This document shows positions 25,872-35,975 of a DNA stretch of 64,000 nucleotides, in pieces (position 1 is the stretch's first letter; every line of letters starts with the position of its first letter). The DNA is taken from positions 1 through 64,000 of the forward strand of contig VAXG01000102.1 of assembly GCA_005883355.1 (NCBI GenBank). The letters are read 5' to 3'. Below the pieces are notes generated by a model, which saw only the letters and a program-made list of their open reading frames with translations, did no database searches and was not told where the DNA came from. A program made the translations under genes and the position numbers. This DNA is from Actinomycetota bacterium (lineage in GTDB: Bacteria; Actinomycetota; Thermoleophilia; Gaiellales; Gaiellaceae).

Positions 25872-27206
25872 ATGGCCGTGGCGGAGACCCTGACGCTGAG
25901 GGCGCGGTCGATGGCGCGGGCGGGAATCGGCCCAGGTGCCGCCGCGCTCTCGCTCGCCGTCCCGTTCCTCTTCCTGCACATCAAATACCAGCCCGGCGTG
26001 CGAGTGCCGCTCGGGTCCACGCACCTCGGGCTCGAGCTGTCGGATGCGGCGGTGGTGGTAGTCGGCCTCCTCGCCCTACGAGAGGGAGTGCGTGCCGGAT
26101 TCGCGCCCCTTCGTCCCGCGCTGCCACTGTGGATCGCGTCGGTGGCGTTGATCCTGTGGATCTTCATCCGCTCGGGCTCGCTCGTGCACCTCGTCACGGC
26201 GGCGAAGTTCTCGGAGTACGCGTTGCTTGCGTTCTCGGCCCCGTTGATCTTGAGGCGACGCACAGACTGGGAGCTGGTTGCTGCGGCCACCGTCGCGTGG
26301 AGCGTCGTGGCGACCTGCTTCGGCTTGCTGCAATTCCTGGGCGTCCACATGGCCGACGCATGGGCGGCAGGACGGCGACAGCCGTCGTTTCTCGGCCATT
26401 CGGACTTCGCAGCACTCTCCGCGCTGGCACTCGGCATCGGGCTCGCCGCCGTGCTCCTTGCGAGCAGGCGCGTCGGCTGGGCGGGCGTCGCAAGCGGCGG
26501 ACTGGGACTCATCCTGTCCGGCGCAACCGCCGGACTGATCGGAATCGCGGCCGGAACGGCGGCGTTCCTCTACGCCGTCTCTCGCCGGCGAAGGCTCGCG
26601 GTTCGTGACGTCGCGGTGAGCGGCGTCGTCGCCGTCGTCGTCGCAGCGGGCGTGCTCGTCCTCCGCGCCGGAGATTTCGAGCACTTCCTCCGTTTCGTTC
26701 ATCTCAAGGGACGCGAGACTCAGACGGCGAACATCCAGACGTACTCGCACCACGCGCTGCTCGCCTACATCGGTTACCGCATCTGGCGTGACCACCCGCT
26801 CGTCGGTGCGGGCTGGCAGGCATCGACGAATCCTGGCGTCGTCGATCCGCAACTGCCTGCCGCGCGCAAGAAGTTCCCGGACGTCTCCCCGCTCGCCTTT
26901 CCGACCCGAGACCACGAGTGGGGCATCCAGAACGCCTACGTTCAGGCCGCGGCGGACCTCGGCCTGATCGGTCTCGTCATCTGGCTCGCCCCGTTTGCCT
27001 TGGCGCTTGTGCTCGCCTTCCGCGCGAATGCGCCGCCCGGCGCCGTGGCCGCCTTCACGATCCTGTCGGCGATGGGGATCTGGGGCGGCCAGGGCCTCGT
27101 GGCCGGAATCCCCCTGGATGCCGCGACCTGGCTTGGCTTCGGCCTGGCGGCCACGGCAGTTGCGCAGAGGAGTCAGGCGGCTCCTCAGGGAAAATGGCCG
27201 AGATGA
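25872..27206 (+). CDS. O-antigen ligase / Wzy-type polymerase
   Basis: A 444-residue integral membrane protein with about 11 helices and a large extracytoplasmic loop near residues 275-355 that contains HHALLAYIGYRIWRDHP and the H-x10-G-like LVGAGW motif of the Wzy_C/WaaL family. These enzymes polymerise or ligate lipid-linked glycans on the outer leaflet. Start ATG 25872 is backed by TAGACT six bases upstream. The epimerase ATG at 27203 overlaps its stop (ATGA), and it faces a Wzx-like flippase gene, the usual partner of a Wzy polymerase. Whether it polymerises or ligates cannot be told. Confidence 0.85.
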   Translation: MAVAETLTLRARSMARAGIGPGAAALSLAVPFLFLHIKYQPGVRVPLGSTHLGLELSDAAVVVVGLLALREGVRAGFAPLRPALPLWIASVALILWIFIRSGSLVHLVTAAKFSEYALLAFSAPLILRRRTDWELVAAATVAWSVVATCFGLLQFLGVHMADAWAAGRRQPSFLGHSDFAALSALALGIGLAAVLLASRRVGWAGVASGGLGLILSGATAGLIGIAAGTAAFLYAVSRRRRLAVRDVAVSGVVAVVVAAGVLVLRAGDFEHFLRFVHLKGRETQTANIQTYSHHALLAYIGYRIWRDHPLVGAGWQASTNPGVVDPQLPAARKKFPDVSPLAFPTRDHEWGIQNAYVQAAADLGLIGLVIWLAPFALALVLAFRANAPPGAVAAFTILSAMGIWGGQGLVAGIPLDAATWLGFGLAATAVAQRSQAAPQGKWPR

Positions 27207-28132
27207 AGGTTTTGGTGACAGGCGGGGCCGGATTCATCGGCTCGAATCTCGTCAAGGCTCTCGTCGAGCGTGGCGACCACGTCCGCGTGCTCGACAACTT
27301 CTCGACCGGCAGCCGGGCCAACCTCGAGGGCCTCGACGTCGAGGTCGTGGAGGGAGAGCTCCGCTCCTACGAGCGCGTGCACGCGGCAATGCGCGGCGTC
27401 GAGGTCGTCTACCACCTCGGCGCGCTCGGATCCGTGCCGCGCTCCCTGCAGGACCCGCTCACGTCGAACGCCGTGAACGTCGAGGGCACGCTCAACGTCC
27501 TCCTCGCCGCGCGCGACGAAGGCGTGCGGCGTGTGATCTTCTCGTCGTCCACCTCCGTCTACGGAACGACGCGGGAGCTGCCCACCCCGGAGTCGACTCC
27601 GCTCGACCCGATCTCGCCGTACGGCGTCACGAAGCTCGCGGCCGAGCGCTACTGCATCAGCTTCGCCCGCGTGTACGACTCCTTCGAGACCGTCGTCCTC
27701 AGATACTTCAACGTGTTCGGGCCGCGGCAGAGCCCCTATTCGCAGTACGCCGCCGCCGTACCGCTCTTCATCGCGGCGATCGACCAGGGGGAGCGGGTCA
27801 CGATCTACGGCGACGGCGAGCAGTCGCGTGACTTCACATATGTGGGCAACGTCGTCGATGCGACGATGCGGGCTGCCGATGCAAGCGGCGTGAGCGGTCG
27901 CACGTTCAATGTCGCCGCAGGCTCGCCCGCGAGCGTGAATCACGTCGCGGAGACGATCGGCGTCATTCTCGGCAAACCGGTCGAGAGGCAATTCGAGCCG
28001 CCGCGCGCGGGAGACATTCGCGACTCCTGGGCGGACATCTCCGCTGCGCGCGAGCTGCTCGGCTACGAGCCCCGCATCGACCTCGCCGCAGGGCTGGAAC
28101 GCACGGCCGAGGCGATCGTTGCCCGAGTCTGA
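27203..28132 (+). CDS. NAD-dependent nucleotide-sugar epimerase (UDP-hexose 4-epimerase-like)
   Basis: A 309-residue extended SDR: KVLVTGGAGFIGSN for NAD, SSSTSVYG for the catalytic Ser/Thr, and SPYGVTK with Tyr and Lys. RYFNVFGPRQ and RDFTYVGNVV are typical of UDP-galactose/UDP-GlcNAc 4-epimerases. It would invert C4 of a UDP sugar used by nearby transferases. ATG 27203 overlaps the preceding stop; ATG 27194, nine bases earlier in frame, sits after a weak AGGG and is an alternative. The substrate is inferred from family only. Confidence 0.88.
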   Translation: MKVLVTGGAGFIGSNLVKALVERGDHVRVLDNFSTGSRANLEGLDVEVVEGELRSYERVHAAMRGVEVVYHLGALGSVPRSLQDPLTSNAVNVEGTLNVLLAARDEGVRRVIFSSSTSVYGTTRELPTPESTPLDPISPYGVTKLAAERYCISFARVYDSFETVVLRYFNVFGPRQSPYSQYAAAVPLFIAAIDQGERVTIYGDGEQSRDFTYVGNVVDATMRAADASGVSGRTFNVAAGSPASVNHVAETIGVILGKPVERQFEPPRAGDIRDSWADISAARELLGYEPRIDLAAGLERTAEAIVARV

Positions 28133-29318
28133 TCAGCGGGTCCACATCCTCCGCGTCATCGCCCGGCTCAACATGGGTGGGCCTGCGCTCCACGTCGCGT
28201 ACCTGACGGAGGGCCTGAGGAAGCGCGGCTACGACACGACACTGGTCGCAGGCTCGCTCGCACGCGGAGAGGACTCGATGGCCTTCGTGGCGGATGCACA
28301 CGGCGTCGAGGTCGTGCGGATCGACGAGCTCGGCCGCGAGATCTCCCCACTCCGCGACCTGATGGCGACGATCCGGCTCGCCCGCCTGATCAGAAAGGAG
28401 CGTCCGCAGATCCTGCACACCCACACGGCGAAGGCGGGCACGGTCGGTCGTGTCGCCGCAATGCTCGCCGGCTCGCGGAAGCCGCCGATCGTCGTCCACA
28501 CGTTCCACGGGCACGTGCTGCGCGGGTACTTCGGGCCCGTGCGCTCGCTGCTCTTTCGGATGCTCGAACGCTGGTTGGCCGCACACACGACAGCGCTGAT
28601 CGCAGTGAGCCCTCAGGTCCGCGACGACCTGGTCGCCCTGGGGATCGCTCCCCGCGACCGCTTCGTCGTCATCCGCCTGGGCATCGAGCTGGACGAGCGA
28701 GTGGCTCCCGAGCAGAACGGCCGCGACGAGAGCCGTCGCTATCTCGGCATTCCCGGCGATCGCTTCGCCGTCGGCTGGATCGGCCGCATGACGGCCGTGA
28801 AGCGGACGGACGACGTGCTGATCGCCTTCAAGCGCCTACGCGACGGCGGAATCGACGCGGTGCTCTGCATGGTCGGCGACGGCCCCGACCGCCCTCAGCT
28901 GGAGCAGCGCGCGCACGAGCTCGGCGTCGCGCGCGAAACGCTCTTCCTCGGCTACCAGGAGGACGTGGCTCAGTTCTACGCAGCCTTCGACGCCCTTGTC
29001 CTTCCGTCGAGCAACGAGGGGACTCCCGTGAGCGTCATCGAGGCCCTTGCCGCCGAGCGGCCGGTCGTGGCCACGCGCGTCGGCGGCGTCCCCGACGTCG
29101 TCCGCGACGGCGAGGACGGCTTTCTGGTCGACGCAGGGGCGACAGACGAGCTCGCCGACCGGCTGACACGCCTCGCCCGAGATCCCGCGCTCCGGGCGCG
29201 GATGGGAAGACACGGCCGTGACCGCGTCGTGCCGCGCTACGCCGTGGAGCGGCTCGTCGCCGACGTCGACGAGCTCTACAGGTCGCTGCTCAGTGGGGCA
29301 AACGTGCGAAAACGCTGA
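28119..29318 (+). CDS. GT4 glycosyltransferase
   Basis: A 399-residue GT-B enzyme: HILRVIARLNMGGPALHV at the N-terminus, ILHTHTAKAG and VVHTFHGHVLRGYF in the acceptor domain (WbpH/WcfI-like pattern), then GWIGRMTAVKRTD and EGTPVSVIE (E-x7-E). The start is TTG 28119, which overlaps the epimerase stop by 14 bp; no ATG or GTG start fits before the first strand. It is the third gene of the 25872 operon. Its 3' end overlaps the converging glycosidase gene by 29 bp. Confidence 0.88.
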   Translation: MPESDQRVHILRVIARLNMGGPALHVAYLTEGLRKRGYDTTLVAGSLARGEDSMAFVADAHGVEVVRIDELGREISPLRDLMATIRLARLIRKERPQILHTHTAKAGTVGRVAAMLAGSRKPPIVVHTFHGHVLRGYFGPVRSLLFRMLERWLAAHTTALIAVSPQVRDDLVALGIAPRDRFVVIRLGIELDERVAPEQNGRDESRRYLGIPGDRFAVGWIGRMTAVKRTDDVLIAFKRLRDGGIDAVLCMVGDGPDRPQLEQRAHELGVARETLFLGYQEDVAQFYAAFDALVLPSSNEGTPVSVIEALAAERPVVATRVGGVPDVVRDGEDGFLVDAGATDELADRLTRLARDPALRARMGRHGRDRVVPRYAVERLVADVDELYRSLLSGANVRKR

Positions 29319-30403
29319 ACGCAGGCTTCTTCTTGCCCGACGCCGTGATCAGGCCGGACTGCCAGCCGACGTTGAGATTCGTATCGTCGCGAAGCATGAA
29401 CCACACCATCAGGTCGATGCGTGGATTCGCGCGGGCAATCGCGAACGACTGGCGCACGTACGCCGCCTGCCGCGCGTACGAAACGCCGAAGATCTGATCG
29501 GGCGGCGTCTGCCAACCGTACTCCGTGATCCAGATCCGCTTCTTGCCCCAGAGCTTGTTGACGAGGGCAATCAACGTATTCATGTTCCCGAGCGTCACGG
29601 CCGATCCGCCGGGCCGCGAAGCCGGCGTCTCGCTCGGCTTCCCGTAGTACGGATTGTGGGCGTACGCGTCGAGGTTCCGCAGCCCTGCCGCCTTGGTCAA
29701 CCGCATGAACGTGAGCGGCGAGAGGGACGGCCGGCTGGTATTCGGAGCGTTGTTGCCGCGCGGCCCGGTCACGCCGCAGGCGACCTTCTCGCCGGCGAAG
29801 TTGGTGAAGTGAACGCCCTCCCAGATCGCCGTGCAGATGCGCGCATAGGAGCGAGGACTGACGAAGCGGCCGCCGGAGACCTGCTGGAGCCAGTTTGGAT
29901 TGGCCGGCTCGTTCCAGGCCGTCCAGTACTTCACGGCCGGCAGATAGACCTCGTCGAACTGGTCGGTGTTCGCTATGTAGCGGCCGCCGTAGCGCGTGGC
30001 GGCTGCGTACGCGAAGTTCCGTAGGTCCGTGTAGTTGCTCGGTGGGACGTTGCGCGCAGCGCCGCCGTTCGCCCAGGAGGGCGTGTACAGGATCGTGAGC
30101 ATCACCTGCATCCCGTACTGCGCCGAATAGCGAATGGCGCGGTCGTAGAGGTCCCAGTCGTACGCGGGGTCGGCCGGATCCTGCGCATGGGCCGGGCGCC
30201 TCTTGGCGACGTCGTTCCAGTTCAGGTTGATGCGGACGATCTGCGTGCGGAGCTGCTTCAAGGTCGGGAACGTGAACGTGGGATTGCCGTGCAGCGTCAT
30301 CGCGTCGTCCTGGATGCCGACCAGCATGTGCGCCTTGGCCGACGCCACGGGCACGCACAGACCTGCAGCGACGAAAACGATCGCCGCCGCGACCCCGATG
30401 CGC

Positions 30404-30411
<8 letters not shown>
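29290..30411 (-). CDS. secreted clan GH-A glycoside hydrolase (GH5/GH39-like)
   Basis: A 373-residue exported protein with a signal peptide ([20 protein letters not shown]). The mature part is a TIM barrel with the two clan-A glutamates: Glu168 in AWNEP (acid/base) and Glu297 in ITEYGW (nucleophile). [11 protein letters not shown] and [10 protein letters not shown] are conserved barrel strands. It probably hydrolyses a glycan outside the cell, perhaps trimming the polymer made by the island. TTG 30411 overlaps the UXS stop by 8 bp, so it is translated from the same message. The precise family and substrate are open. Confidence 0.82.
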
Positions 30412-31342
<931 letters not shown>

Positions 31343-31355
31343 CGGCGGGATGCTA
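31343..31355 (-). promoter_or_regulatory. leaderless-type -10 box before UXS
   Basis: TAGCAT at 31355-31350 followed by seven bases and ATG 31342. The same hexamer precedes the genes at 34940 and 55536. Confidence 0.5.
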
Positions 31356-31380
31356 CCGGGGCGTCCGACAGGAGGCGTCA

Positions 31381-31399
31381 GGCTTTACCAGGGCTTTAC
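31381..31399 (-). promoter_or_regulatory. tandem GTAAAGCC repeat, candidate activator site
   Basis: Read on the minus strand, GTAAAGCC occurs at 31399-31392 and again at 31388-31381, exactly 11 bp apart. The pair lies upstream of where the -35 of the TAGCAT promoter would be. One-turn-spaced direct repeats are the usual site form for OmpR/PhoB-family response regulators. The rest of the 31343-31542 spacer shows nothing else I can support. Confidence 0.4.
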
Positions 31400-31542
31400 A
31401 CGTCTCGCGTCGGCCAATTTGAGCGCCGATTGACCAAGCTTTTGAGACAAAGCGTAACCCCGCCGAAAGCCGCGCGACCTCTCTCCGGCGCCGACCACTC
31501 GAGGACCCGCCACCCAGGGCCGACTTCGTTAGGAGCTGGCGG

Positions 31543-33096
31543 TCATGTAGCAGAGAGACGAATGTGGCGCGTAATGTCGTAATCGAAGAGATAGACCGTC
31601 AAGGGCCCGAGGCGATACGTCGCCGTCGCTCCCGCGACAAAACCCGGCGCTGCGGCGATGAATCGGTTGCTCGCATCGAGGATCAGGAACGTCGGACCGG
31701 GGTGTGGCTCGTACCACGAGCGGATTGTGAAGAAGTTGTAGGGGCAGAGCCGCGCAGCGCAGCGTTGAACTGGTGCGATGAGCAGACGCATACCACTCTG
31801 CCAGGTGATGTTCTGCGCGTCCCAGTAGCCGGCGTAGCCACGCGTCATGCCTTTCCGCTCGAGCAGGCGGACAAGCGGTGGCTCGTAGGTGCGGAGCGGG
31901 TTGCTTGCATAGATCTGCGCATGCCCGTTGGCGATGCCGGCGATGTTGATCGCGCCGACCGTTGCGACCGCGAGCGCAACCGCGAACTGCCCACGCCTTG
32001 ACTTCGCAGCGAGTAGCGCGACACCTGCCGCCCCTGCAAGCACGAGTGTGAGCAAGTAGTTGGCGCTGTCCGGCCCGAGTGCAGCGGCGTTTGGGGTAAT
32101 CACGAAGATGATCCCCAAGAGAATGGTTGCGCTACCCCAGTAGCATGCGTACGCGCGCGTTGTCGGCTCGGCGCGACGGACTGTCAGCTTGACGGCCGCG
32201 ACAACGGGTGCGACGACCGCAGAGAGCACGAGCAGGGCGAGGAGTGCTCGCAGCGGCTCCTGCGGGTAGCCGCCCGGAAGCGCATAGTTAGCACCGCCGA
32301 GGAGAGCGACCATGCGCCCGAGGTGCACCGTGTTCGCGGGGAGGTCGTGGAGCGGCGCGAGGCCGACGCTGAGACCGATCACGTGATAGCCCAGGCCGTG
32401 CATGAGCAGATTCGTCGCGACCGCGGACACCGTGCTCACGGCCAGTGTGATGGCTGCGCGGAGAGCGACGTCGATGCGTCTCGTTGTCCGCGCGAGGAGA
32501 GCAGCAGCGATCGCGAATGGGACGATCCCGGCGATCCAGAGCAGTGGATCGGAGGCAGCGTTCGCGCCTGCGAGCAGGCCAACAGCCAATGCCAGAGGCC
32601 ACGACCGCGTCCGCGTGAGCAACAGGAGGGCACCGCCGAGGACGGCGGCGGTGAACGAATTCGTGACATGCAAGGCGACCGTCATCAGGGAGCGGAGCGC
32701 GAAAGGCCCCACGACGAGCGCGGCTGCAGCAGCCGTCGGTCCCGCCCATCTGCCGGCCACTCGCGTCATAGACCACCCGAGCAGCACCGCAGCCGTAACT
32801 GCGAAGGCGTAGCCTGTCGCCTCCCAGAGCTGCGCGTGCCACGGCAGAGTTCGGGTCGCAAGCAGCCACCAGAGCGACGTCCACTCCCCGTAGTGCGGGA
32901 TGTAGACGGGGCCGCTGCCGCGGAGGCGCTCCGCGAGTACTAGCGGGCCCGAGGCATCGGTGTCCCATCCGACATCACGGACGAGCTCGGGACCAAGCAC
33001 TGCCACAGTAGCGAGGTACGCGGCGGCAGCGAGCGCTGGCAGCCATCGCATCACGATGATGAGCCGGTGGACCGCCGCTTTGTCGAGCGTTAGCAC
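31543..33096 (-). CDS. polytopic membrane protein, GT-C-like
   Basis: A 517-residue protein with about 11 membrane helices and a C-terminal extracytoplasmic tail of some 120 residues (RTYEPPLVRLLERKG, YNFFTIRSWYEPHPG) that contains two nearby cysteines (RCAARLC). The first loop has acidic residues (DTDASGPLVLAERL) and a YIPHYGEW segment, as in GT-C transferases. I cannot place it in a named family. GTG 33096 is 12 bp after the remnant stop codon; ATG 33051 is an alternative. No promoter box precedes it, so it is probably read through from 34940. Confidence 0.65.
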   Translation of the reverse strand: MLTLDKAAVHRLIIVMRWLPALAAAAYLATVAVLGPELVRDVGWDTDASGPLVLAERLRGSGPVYIPHYGEWTSLWWLLATRTLPWHAQLWEATGYAFAVTAAVLLGWSMTRVAGRWAGPTAAAAALVVGPFALRSLMTVALHVTNSFTAAVLGGALLLLTRTRSWPLALAVGLLAGANAASDPLLWIAGIVPFAIAAALLARTTRRIDVALRAAITLAVSTVSAVATNLLMHGLGYHVIGLSVGLAPLHDLPANTVHLGRMVALLGGANYALPGGYPQEPLRALLALLVLSAVVAPVVAAVKLTVRRAEPTTRAYACYWGSATILLGIIFVITPNAAALGPDSANYLLTLVLAGAAGVALLAAKSRRGQFAVALAVATVGAINIAGIANGHAQIYASNPLRTYEPPLVRLLERKGMTRGYAGYWDAQNITWQSGMRLLIAPVQRCAARLCPYNFFTIRSWYEPHPGPTFLILDASNRFIAAAPGFVAGATATYRLGPLTVYLFDYDITRHIRLSAT

Positions 33097-33108
33097 AGGC
33101 AGGCGGCC

Positions 33109-33257
33109 TCAGCGCAAATCCTTGTGAGATTCCAGATCGAACCACATCGCAAAGAGCGTGAACTGCGACCCGAAGATGAATAAGAGGGCGACGAGCACCG
33201 CCTTCCCACTTGGACCGCCTTGCCCATGATCCGTAAGCGCACCGCAGGCCAACGGGG
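33109..33257 (-). pseudogene. remnant of a GT2 gene 3' end (copy of 35034-35180)
   Basis: The last part of this stretch reads, in frame to a TGA at 33111-33109, VLVALLFIFGSQFT and then FAMWFDLESHKDLR, nearly the same as the C-terminus of the intact GT2 at 35034-35975. Upstream, RIMGKAVQVG matches RLMGNAVSVG of that gene but in a frame shifted by one base, so a 1-nt deletion separates the two parts near 33202. The match stops close to 33257, beside the stop codon of the 33261 gene. It is too short and shifted to encode a working protein. Confidence 0.85.
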
Positions 33258-33260
33258 GTT

Positions 33261-34940
33261 CTAGCGTGAACTCTCAGCGACGTACCAGGCGCGAATGCGC
33301 GAGTGGGCCGCGATGAAACGATCGAACGCTGGGTCGCTGACCGCAAGGCCGCGCCGCAACGCGTCCGGGGTCTCGTAGAAGGTCCCCTGCCAGACGACGC
33401 CGCGACGGTAGAGGACGATCGGTGTGCCGGCCTGAGGACGGTGGAATGTCCAAACCGGACGCAGGGTGCCGACGCCGGCGTCAGGCGGAAGAGGCGTGCC
33501 GTTCTCCACGATGTAATCCGCCGACGCTTCGGGCCCAGACTGGCCGGGCTGGCCACGCACGATTTGAATGCGGCCGTCGGTTCGCAGCAGCAAGGGCAAG
33601 GCCTCCGTTTGGCCAGCGTACGAGGCGACCACGATTGGGCCGTTCGTCGCACGTAGGCGCAACTCCGCGGCCAGCTGTGGCCAGCCGGTTCCTGCCCCCC
33701 AACCGGTCGCGTACTCGCCCCTGCTGCTTCCCGGGTAGGGGGCGGTCGAGGGATTGGCAAGCACACGAGCATCGAGGACCAGAGCTGTCGAAACGACAAC
33801 GAGTGCGACGCCCGCAGTGATCCACTTCGTCTGGTGTGACCGTCGCGTCGCCTGCGCGAGAACCTGCCCACCGCGTACGACTCCATACCCGGCAAATAGC
33901 GCGATAAGCGGTGACATCGGGACCAGATACCGCGTGAACGCACCGGGCAGGAAGATCAAATCGACGAACAGCGGAGCGAGAAGCCAGAGCAGGAAGATCG
34001 AGGCCAGTCGGACGTTTCGGCGGAACGCGAAGATGACGCCGACTACCACTGCGAGCGCGATCGGCACTGTTACGTAGCCGACTAGCTCCGGCCGGTAGGT
34101 AGGCCACGTTTCCTGGATCCAACGCCACGGATGCGCAACACCGTCGCCGAAGCTACGCACGATGCCCAACGACTCACGCGCCCTGGGATAGTCGTCCCAG
34201 AGCTCGCTCAGCGTGAGCACCAGGTAGACGATCGCGGTTAGCGCCAGGCTGGTGCCGGCACAGCCGATCCAGGACAGCAGCCGACGCCCAAGGCGGTCGC
34301 CTTTCCAGTCGAAGGCGAGCAGCGAAGCAGGCAGCAAGACGAGCGCGAACATGCCTGTCTCCTTCGTCAATAGCGCCGCTCCCATCGTGAGCCCGAGCAA
34401 CAGGCCTGTTACGACCTGCGGTCGCTCCGCCAGACGGACCTGAAGGTAGAGAGCAACGGCGAGCAGCGCCGTCACCAAGGGCTCCATTACTCCGATCACG
34501 TCGTGAACGAATGCCAGCGGGAGAACCGCATAGAACATGGCGGCAGTAAGAGCGGCGGGACGCCCGCCCAGGCGGCCGGCGAGCAGTGCGGCGATCACCA
34601 TCGTCCCAAGGCCGGCAAGGATCGAGACGATCCTCACCGCGTCGAGCGGACCGATGCCGGCGAATACAAGTCCCGCCCCAAGCCAGGACAGCAGTGGCAG
34701 CTTCCCGTACGCCAGGGCCACGAAGCGGTCGTTGACGCTGTCGTGCACCCGGAGCGCCCACGAGGCATAGGCGGCCTCGTCGATGAAGCCCGGAAAGCGC
34801 CGCAGGAGTGCAAGGCGAGTCGAGGCGTAGAACACCCCGACGAGAGCGAACGGGAGGATCCAGACGACCCGGGAAGAGAGGCCCTCCCTCAGCCGGGATG
34901 CGACGCGCCCGCGGCTGACGGTGTTGACGCCGATCCCCAC
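33261..34940 (-). CDS. GT39 family (ArnT/PMT-like) membrane glycosyltransferase
   Basis: A 559-residue protein with about 11 helices. After the first helix comes FIDEAAYASWALRVHDS with the Asp-Glu pair that is catalytic in GT39/ArnT. A soluble extracytoplasmic domain of about 160 residues follows the last helix (GPIVVASYAG, ADYIVENGTPLP). It would transfer a sugar from a polyprenyl-phosphate donor outside the membrane. GTG 34940 has TAGCAT eight bases upstream, so this gene seems to have its own promoter within the cluster. It lies between two copies of the GT2 3' end. Confidence 0.82.
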   Translation of the reverse strand: MGIGVNTVSRGRVASRLREGLSSRVVWILPFALVGVFYASTRLALLRRFPGFIDEAAYASWALRVHDSVNDRFVALAYGKLPLLSWLGAGLVFAGIGPLDAVRIVSILAGLGTMVIAALLAGRLGGRPAALTAAMFYAVLPLAFVHDVIGVMEPLVTALLAVALYLQVRLAERPQVVTGLLLGLTMGAALLTKETGMFALVLLPASLLAFDWKGDRLGRRLLSWIGCAGTSLALTAIVYLVLTLSELWDDYPRARESLGIVRSFGDGVAHPWRWIQETWPTYRPELVGYVTVPIALAVVVGVIFAFRRNVRLASIFLLWLLAPLFVDLIFLPGAFTRYLVPMSPLIALFAGYGVVRGGQVLAQATRRSHQTKWITAGVALVVVSTALVLDARVLANPSTAPYPGSSRGEYATGWGAGTGWPQLAAELRLRATNGPIVVASYAGQTEALPLLLRTDGRIQIVRGQPGQSGPEASADYIVENGTPLPPDAGVGTLRPVWTFHRPQAGTPIVLYRRGVVWQGTFYETPDALRRGLAVSDPAFDRFIAAHSRIRAWYVAESSR

Positions 34941-34954
34941 CCTGACGGATGCTA
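34941..34954 (-). promoter_or_regulatory. leaderless-type -10 box before the 34940 gene
   Basis: TAGCAT at 34954-34949, eight bases before GTG 34940. A GTCAGGG stretch directly before the GTG could act as a close SD instead. Confidence 0.45.
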
Positions 34955-35033
34955 CTGACTGCCCCCGCTGGCGCCTGACGCCCCCAGCCAGTCACATTGT
35001 CTCGTGCCGTGGCCGCCGCCGGGCGTACTACGG

Positions 35034-35975
35034 CTAGCGCAGATCCTTGTTCGACTCCATATCGAACCACATGGCGAAAAGCGTGAATTGGGAGCCGAAG
35101 ATCAGCAGGAGCGCGACGAGCACTACAGTGCCGACTGAGACGGCGTTGCCCATGAGCCGCAGAACGACCTCCGCGGTTCCGAGCCCGAGACCCAGCAGCG
35201 TCATCAGGAAGCCGAAGGCGTAGAAGAAGACGAGCGGGTGAAAGTCCCGGATCACGTACTTCTCGCGCATCCGCCAGAAGAAGCCCTTCACGAGCAACCA
35301 CGAGATCCTCGGGATGACCTTCCGGATCTTGATCCCCGACTGCTCGCCGACGCCGTAGACAGGACGTGACGGGATGTCGCGCACCCGTGCGTTCCACACG
35401 TTCAGATGAACGAGCATGTCGTTCGGCATGCCGTAGCCGGGGTAGATGCGATCCAGGTCGAGCTGTTCCAGAATCTCCCTGCTGGCCGCTGTATACCCAG
35501 ACTGCGAATCGGCGATGTGCCAGTACCCGGACGCGATCTTCGTCAGAAGCGAGAGCACGGCATTGCCCAGGTAGCGCGAGCGAGGAATGACGCGCCATGC
35601 CTCTCCGGAGATGAGGCGGTTCGCTTTCGCGTAGTCGAGCTCCCCTCGGGCAACGGGTAGAGCGATCTTCTTCAGGTCGGTCGGATCCATCTGATTGTCG
35701 GCGGCCATCACGCAGACGACGTCGACCCCCTCGGCAAGCGCACGCTGGTACCCGGTCACGATCGCCGCACCCACCCCTGAGTTGCGTTGATGCGTCACGA
35801 CCTCGACGCGCGGATCGCCCGTGCCGCGGGCTGCTGCTGCAGTCCCGTCGCGCGACGCGTCGTCGACGACGAAGATCCGATCGACGAAGTCGGGAACGCC
35901 CTGGATCGTCGTCGCGACGAGCGCCTCCTCGTCGTAGGCGGGAACGACCACCGCCACGGTCCTGTCCTCCAGCAT
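35034..35975 (-). CDS. GT2 glycosyltransferase with C-terminal membrane helices
   Basis: A 313-residue GT-A enzyme: VAVVVPAYDEEALV, VVDDASRDGT and MAADNQMDP (the metal-binding region), then SQSGYTAAS, as in polyprenyl-phosphate-sugar synthase-like enzymes. Two membrane helices near the C-terminus (FYAFGFLMTLLGLGLG and TVVLVALLLIFGSQF) precede the tail that recurs as a remnant at 33109-33257. ATG 35975 overlaps the Wzz-like stop (TGATG). It is the last of the six-gene operon from 41087. Confidence 0.88.
   Translation of the reverse strand: MLEDRTVAVVVPAYDEEALVATTIQGVPDFVDRIFVVDDASRDGTAAAARGTGDPRVEVVTHQRNSGVGAAIVTGYQRALAEGVDVVCVMAADNQMDPTDLKKIALPVARGELDYAKANRLISGEAWRVIPRSRYLGNAVLSLLTKIASGYWHIADSQSGYTAASREILEQLDLDRIYPGYGMPNDMLVHLNVWNARVRDIPSRPVYGVGEQSGIKIRKVIPRISWLLVKGFFWRMREKYVIRDFHPLVFFYAFGFLMTLLGLGLGTAEVVLRLMGNAVSVGTVVLVALLLIFGSQFTLFAMWFDMESNKDLR

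Noticed and set aside
31400-31542. Promoter-like TTGACC on the plus strand of the UXS spacer
   Set aside because: No -10 at a suitable distance and no plus-strand gene follows.
33109-33257. A short intact gene or a sequencing error in the GT2 remnant
   Set aside because: Besides the missing base, several substitutions separate it from the intact copy, and the upstream part of the gene is absent, so it is an old fragment.
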